Part shown: positions 59,501 to 64,000 of the stretch, in pieces
Numbering within the stretch: position 1 is the first letter of the stretch
How the letters are laid out: the number at the start of each line of letters is the position of its first letter
Assembly (NCBI GenBank): GCA_023140195.1
Contig: JAGLME010000024.1
Location: 107,583 to 171,582 of the forward strand
Origin: Thermoplasmata archaeon
Lineage (GTDB): Archaea > Thermoplasmatota > Thermoplasmata > RBG-16-68-12 > SOIM01
Direction: 5' to 3'
Length of the DNA stretch: 64,000 nucleotides
Program-made: the position numbers and the translations under genes
Notes under the pieces: model-generated
Told to the model about the DNA's origin: nothing
What the model saw: only the letters and a program-made list of their open reading frames with translations
The model's database searches: none

Positions 59501-62500
59501 TCAACATACAGAACAACAACTTCAGGAACACCGTGAGCAACTACATGGATTACGGCATATATCTCAGGACCATCTACTACGGCCGAACGGACGCTGACAA
59601 TTCCATCGACATCACCATCACTGGCAACACCTTCGACAGCCTGAACAACTACGCTATATACTTCTATTCTGGATCGGGCTGGGACTTCACTGGATACAGG
59701 AACGCCCAGGTAGTGATCGTGAACAATGAGATGCACAACACACTTGGCAACTGGATGGACTATGGTGTCTACATGCAGGGCTTCGAGTTCGGTGACGACA
59801 GCTACGACAATTACTTCGATATGTCTGTGACCGACAACAACATGAGCGACCTGACAACCTACGGAGTCTATGTCCAAGACCAGATATACTACTACCGCCA
59901 CGTGTCCATAGACATCTTGGACAATGTCCTCAGCGATATTTACAACAACTTCGATAGGGGCATCTACTTCGCCAATAGCATTCAATACACAACCACTTAT
60001 GATTCAGACCTCACACTGAACATCGAGAGGAACACGATTTCGGACATGAACAACTATGGCATAAGCTTCGGCGGTTCGATATACAATTACAGGAACGCGA
60101 CCGTGACGATCCAAGACAACAACTTCCTCTGCTTGATCAGCAACTGGATGGACTACGGTGTGTACTTCCAGAACATCTACTATGGTGACGACAGCTACGA
60201 CAACTACTTCGATCTGACCCTGGTCAACAACAGGTTCGAGAACCTTACGTACATGGGCTTCAGGATTAGCCAGATCTATGGCTACCGCCATGTGACGATC
60301 GACATCGTCAACAATTATGCGAGCGATGTCCACGGCAGCTTCGACTATGCATTCTATTTCACCAGCAGCATCTACTACAACACCGCCTACGACTCCTCAT
60401 TCACTCTGACGATATCTGGAAACACCTTCATGGATCTCATTACCCGCTGTATCGACTTCAACGGGGAGATCCGGGACTTCCGCAACGTGTTGATAACGGT
60501 CGACAACAACGACTTCATCAACGTGATCAGCAACTGGATGGACGGCGGAGTTGAGTTGGGTGGGATTTTCTACAGCGACTTCGACCAGGACAGTTCGATT
60601 CGTATAGATGTCACCAACAACGTCTTTGAGAACCTGAGCTACGCCGGCTTCAGGGTGACAAATCAGATTTACTTCCGCCACGTCACCATCAATATCCTGG
60701 ACAACTTCTTCAGCGATGTCTACAACAGCTTCGACTACGGCGTCTACTTCAGCACCATCTATTATACGACCGATTATGACGCGGACGTCACGATTACAGT
60801 CCTGAGAAACACATTCCAAGACATCTCCAGTCGTGGGGTATACTTCTCGAACAGCATCTACAACTTCAGAACAACGGTCATTACGATCGAAGACAATTTC
60901 TTCGGGGGTATGGGCAACAACTGGATGGATTACGGCATCGATTTCTCCGACATCTATTATGATGTCTATGACATCGAGGCGTATCTGTACCTCAACCTTA
61001 CAAACAATAGATTCGAGAACCTCTCCAACCGTGGAATGGATGTCAATGAGATCTACAATATGAGACACACATACATCAACATCATCAACAATTTCTTCAG
61101 CGACAACTACAACAGCTTCGACTACGGTGTGTACTTCAACGATGGCTTCTACATCGATAGCCCGAGCGTCGATTCCGAGTTCATACTCAACTACCTCAAC
61201 AACGAGGTCAGGAATATGAACTACTGGGGCTATGGAGCTTACTTCTCCGACGTCTATAACTACAGGGTCGTCACGGTACTGGTGGACAGCAACGACTTTG
61301 TCAGCACCCAGAGCGGACGAACTGGCTATGCGATATACTTCGATGGCTTCTACCTGGATGACGAGATGTACGACGCCTACTTCAACTTCGACTTCACCAA
61401 CAACAACATCGAGAACCTGACCTACATGGGGCTGTACATCAGCTACGTCGAGAACTACCGATTCACTTACATTGACATAATCAACAACTTCATCGGCGAC
61501 ATCTACAATGACTTCGAATATGGCATCTACGTAGACGGGTGCTACATCGATTCCACCGACTACTACAGTGAGGCCTTCTTGAACGTGTTGAACAACGAGT
61601 TCAGGGACGGAGCCTACTGGGCCTACGCCGTCTACTTCTACGAGTTCGGCAACTATCACCTTACAGTCATCGAGATAGACAACAACGATTTCATCTCCAC
61701 CAGCAGCAACACTCTCGGCTACGGTGTGTACTTAGAATATCTCTACTTCGAAGAAGACATGTACGACACGCATCTCTTCTTCAACGCGACCAACAATGTG
61801 ATGGAGAACCTCAACAGCGAGGGATTCACCATCTATGAGATCTATGGCATCAGGCATGTCCACATCGACTACCTGGACAATACATTCACAGACCTGTTCA
61901 ACAGCTTCGACACTGGCATATACTTCGGCGAGGACATGGGCTATTCCACCAACTACGATTCGGACCTCACCATAAACATCCTGAGGAACACCTTCATGGA
62001 CCTCGAATACGCAGGAGTATTCTTCGACGATGACATCTATGACTTCAGAACAATCCATATAACGATCGACGACAACGATTTCATCAACACTCTAGGCAAC
62101 TGGATGGACTACGGCGTGTACATGAGCTACATAAGTTATGACAACAGCAACTCAGACACATACCTTTACTTGGACATCACCAACAACGACTTCCACAATC
62201 TGTCTTCATACGGATTCCGAATGAGTCAGATCTACTACTATCGGCACGTGTCGATAGACATAGTCAACAACCGGTTCAGCGACATCTACAACAGCTTCAA
62301 TTATGGCGTGTACTTCTCCAGCGACATCTATCATACTCGGTCGTTCCCAGGCACGTTCGATCTCGTGATAACCAACAACATCTTCAACGATCTGACGAGC
62401 TACGCCGTGCGCTTCAACCAGGTCAGGTACTTCGAGATCACGGACATGCTCATTGTGGACAACGACTTCTCACGTTCAAACTACGGATTCTACATCAGCG

Positions 62501-64000
62501 GTGGTGTGGATTACGCAGGCATATGGGACTTTGAGTTCGCCAGGAACCGCGGCGACGACATGGACAGCTACATTCTCTACCTGGGTGGCACTTCCTACGG
62601 CAATTATGGTGACATGGCCACGATATGGGTGCACGACAATACCATGACGGGCTCATGGGACGGAATCTACGTCGATGGTCTGTACTACTACGACCTGACC
62701 GGCCAGATACTCATCGAGCTCAATACCTTCACGGACATGAAGAACGGATACGGTATCGAGCTGGGATGGTTCTATGATGTGGACAACGCTCATTTCATCA
62801 TCCAGGACAACACCATCACCGGGAACATGTGGGCCGCCATCTACTTCGACGGAGCGGAGGACATGGCGTATGTCTTCGACATCATCAACAACGACCTGAC
62901 CGGCGTCCAGAACGCCATATACCTCAGCTATCCAGTCTACGGTGACAGCATGTTCACCGTTGGTGTAATCAACATCGTTGATAACCGAATCAACGACCTC
63001 ACTGGCTACGGGATTTACATCGACGACGTCTACAACGGCCTGATGGATCTGAACGTGGACAACAATATCTTCAGGGGCGATCCGCTGGCATACTACGGGG
63101 TCACTTTCTTCTATCTCGACTACGCCGAATGGAACTCCATAAGCGACATCGACTTCTATAACAACACCTTCCAGGACGGATTCTACGGCTTCTACTTCAG
63201 GTACCAGACAAGCGGCTCGATGATCACCCTTGACATGGATCGCGCATATGTCACCAACACATTCTACGCGTTCTACTTCGACGATCCGATAAGTTCCAGC
63301 TCTGACGTCTTCAACGTCAAGATTAAGAAGAGCATATTCACCAATTCGCAACTTTCGTTCTTCTACCTGGACGACCCGGGATACGGTCTCTTCATTGTGA
63401 CCATCACAGACTGTCACGTGATCGATTACGGCTCGCTGGGAGGTTACGGCTTCTACATGGCCGATAACGATGGAGCGTACATCCAGATAGACGTCTACTC
63501 GACCGAGTTCGTGGGCAGCTCGTCCAGGCTGGGAGATGCTTTCGCCGGGGACGGCCAGATACTCATCAACTTCTGGTACATAAACGGAATCACATCCGGT
63601 GTCGCCAACGGCTGGAACCAGAGGATGCAGGTCCTGTGGGACGTGGACGTTCAGGTCTATGTGGGTTATGGCTACAACGTGACGGCAGGACCCGGGATAG
63701 TTGTCTACGTGGACGACCAGTTCTGGTACCAGAGCTTCTACACAACCACAGATGCAACAGGGAGTGTCCTTGGTGAGACAGTTGCTGGAATTCTCATCAC
63801 AAACTCTGGCGGCACGTCCTTCAGCGGTCAGGCCGTGCACACTTTCTGGGCCACACAGGGACCGTTCTCTGGCAGCGCTGTGGGTGCGTTCAACGCTAAC
63901 GGTTCCATTGCAATACTTCTGCCCGGAGACAACGACGGCGACGGACTCCACGACGGAATCGACATAGATGATGACAACGACGGCGTGCCGGACATCTACG
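56533..64000 (+). CDS. Giant parallel beta-helix repeat surface protein, 3'-truncated by the window edge (at least 2,489 aa)
   Basis: ATG at 56533, N-terminal TM/signal (RRILFVALFGLIALMAMMVMTAEPAEA); frame 1 read open at several points to base 64000; ends in DNDGDGLHDGIDIDDDNDGVPDIY (TSP3-like Ca2+ loops). Confidence 0.9.
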   Translation, partial: MSDESENVRERVFARPLRRILFVALFGLIALMAMMVMTAEPAEAIVIAGPVTWATPQNFAEDITIVAGGDLTIQGTSVTMMPFVDGQWEIRVQAGGTLTVDGSIIQSFAPIAYDFWLDPGSRASFTNSQIYFAGWNDPTSSGGLRISTDMIVLDGTSIIAGFMHGIYWDTATPMAALTLNGCEVAWNLGHGIYIDDSAANEYRLRLDGMTDIHDNGRSGVFFEQMGSKNLFVDVIGSTVRNSGGGGIYVWGVNNGDVSFNFQGSSISNNIGENLIVNQVNNGIVDIRAFNSNFDFSTLGAGIYVGQVGAGGFGRLVISLDQSFVMGNGFTGVFSAGMFSGDLLVDIIDTSVERNGLMFGGDGIRLPIPAPGRLTSISALRSGFNSNLGSGIYLVGANPGDVRVGIDTCTIQTNSDMGLYVGTVVSTGSNGLQIDVINSDLRGNGNTNGVILLGGLINGNGWINIDNNDFNNSYAALFVNSVLQTTAGSGDILTITFTNNWVVSDWSEFGVRFNGLIQYFDETVMTFTGNHFLGRESRDNGVYFNQMIRGDPAFWHNFTLNVNNNEFGELDYSGLYLNSVYRMRYANINFNNNVLWDTDGDYEYGLYAGTFYSEFAVDSHLNLVADGNQFYGMSDYSMRFNILRIRHVNIDTSNNFFEGMGTTYYGVYFAQLYYGDMSDFSEITFLADNNEFVNMQTGAHGFYVNSAGQAFFRVTDFTFTNNFFNATASGSLYYGIYLTNSYYYDWSRPAYFNVTLDNNDFLGLQVNGLRIDGSITQFRHVRFEYTNNLFENPGNIWLDYGVYHLSTINYNNLDVWSSFTATITDNQCYDLSNDCIRFNNNVYGFRDVTISIERNIFENRISNYIDYAVFFSNGIYYGSNMFDNTYSVTIRENTIRDMNVHGIYFSSGSAVYGFRHVDIQIHDNVIENLINPTYIGFGIYWYYEVYFSSQDYDSSINLDFTGNNFTDLDNDGIAFRNWAGWDFGYFRNASVNIQNNNFRNTVSNYMDYGIYLRTIYYGRTDADNSIDITITGNTFDSLNNYAIYFYSGSGWDFTGYRNAQVVIVNNEMHNTLGNWMDYGVYMQGFEFGDDSYDNYFDMSVTDNNMSDLTTYGVYVQDQIYYYRHVSIDILDNVLSDIYNNFDRGIYFANSIQYTTTYDSDLTLNIERNTISDMNNYGISFGGSIYNYRNATVTIQDNNFLCLISNWMDYGVYFQNIYYGDDSYDNYFDLTLVNNRFENLTYMGFRISQIYGYRHVTIDIVNNYASDVHGSFDYAFYFTSSIYYNTAYDSSFTLTISGNTFMDLITRCIDFNGEIRDFRNVLITVDNNDFINVISNWMDGGVELGGIFYSDFDQDSSIRIDVTNNVFENLSYAGFRVTNQIYFRHVTINILDNFFSDVYNSFDYGVYFSTIYYTTDYDADVTITVLRNTFQDISSRGVYFSNSIYNFRTTVITIEDNFFGGMGNNWMDYGIDFSDIYYDVYDIEAYLYLNLTNNRFENLSNRGMDVNEIYNMRHTYINIINNFFSDNYNSFDYGVYFNDGFYIDSPSVDSEFILNYLNNEVRNMNYWGYGAYFSDVYNYRVVTVLVDSNDFVSTQSGRTGYAIYFDGFYLDDEMYDAYFNFDFTNNNIENLTYMGLYISYVENYRFTYIDIINNFIGDIYNDFEYGIYVDGCYIDSTDYYSEAFLNVLNNEFRDGAYWAYAVYFYEFGNYHLTVIEIDNNDFISTSSNTLGYGVYLEYLYFEEDMYDTHLFFNATNNVMENLNSEGFTIYEIYGIRHVHIDYLDNTFTDLFNSFDTGIYFGEDMGYSTNYDSDLTINILRNTFMDLEYAGVFFDDDIYDFRTIHITIDDNDFINTLGNWMDYGVYMSYISYDNSNSDTYLYLDITNNDFHNLSSYGFRMSQIYYYRHVSIDIVNNRFSDIYNSFNYGVYFSSDIYHTRSFPGTFDLVITNNIFNDLTSYAVRFNQVRYFEITDMLIVDNDFSRSNYGFYISGGVDYAGIWDFEFARNRGDDMDSYILYLGGTSYGNYGDMATIWVHDNTMTGSWDGIYVDGLYYYDLTGQILIELNTFTDMKNGYGIELGWFYDVDNAHFIIQDNTITGNMWAAIYFDGAEDMAYVFDIINNDLTGVQNAIYLSYPVYGDSMFTVGVINIVDNRINDLTGYGIYIDDVYNGLMDLNVDNNIFRGDPLAYYGVTFFYLDYAEWNSISDIDFYNNTFQDGFYGFYFRYQTSGSMITLDMDRAYVTNTFYAFYFDDPISSSSDVFNVKIKKSIFTNSQLSFFYLDDPGYGLFIVTITDCHVIDYGSLGGYGFYMADNDGAYIQIDVYSTEFVGSSSRLGDAFAGDGQILINFWYINGITSGVANGWNQRMQVLWDVDVQVYVGYGYNVTAGPGIVVYVDDQFWYQSFYTTTDATGSVLGETVAGILITNSGGTSFSGQAVHTFWATQGPFSGSAVGAFNANGSIAILLPGDNDGDGLHDGIDIDDDNDGVPDIY
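59746..62311 (+). repeat. Coding tandem repeat, about 390-nt unit made of two alternating 192-198-nt halves
   Basis: NWMDYGVY-type and NSFDYGVY-type motifs alternate; aligned Asp/acidic codons at 59758, 59953, 60151, 60343, 60541, 60733, 60928, 61120, 61516, 61909, 62107 (Asn at 62299). Confidence 0.88.

Noticed and set aside
60397-61659. 420-aa minus-strand ORF
   Set aside because: Shadow ORF opposite the giant repeat protein; its Val/Asp-rich sequence is the reverse complement of repeated AAC/GAC codons.
62653-63951. 432-aa minus-strand ORF
   Set aside because: Same shadow effect; the plus-strand frame encodes coherent beta-helix and Ca2+-loop sequence.

Overview
The window is archaeal chromosome, most likely from a Thermoplasmatota-like euryarchaeon. 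That is inferred from RadB, SepF, MCM, CarS, the IPK/IDI2/polyprenyl synthase operon, a DUF6015-like protein and NMD3. No rRNA, tRNA or cas genes were recognised. The DNA carries unusually many repair and replication genes: a tandem HARP-domain protein next to Exo VII (xseA/xseB); a three-gene operon with a RecA/RadA-like protein with degenerate Walker motifs, an 84-aa protein and a PolB2-like family-B polymerase; NurA-HerA; Mre11-Rad50 in which Rad50 has no cysteine and so no zinc hook; MCM; and RadB. Large surface proteins make up the rest: a PEF-CTERM-like protein, a clostripain-like protease, two tandem NosD-like beta-helix paralogs, and an open-ended ORF of more than 2,489 aa. The ORF track misses that last ORF because it has no stop in the window; it contains a regular 64-66 aa half-repeat (about 130 aa full repeat). 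The strongest novelty candidates are the PolB2/RecA-like operon, a 26-bp hairpin-forming repeat (three copies between that operon and a VapBC pair, one copy about 26 kb away upstream of MCM with a stem-preserving base change), the hook-less Rad50, and the HARP-XseAB neighbourhood. All assignments come from reading the sequence only; no database search was run.
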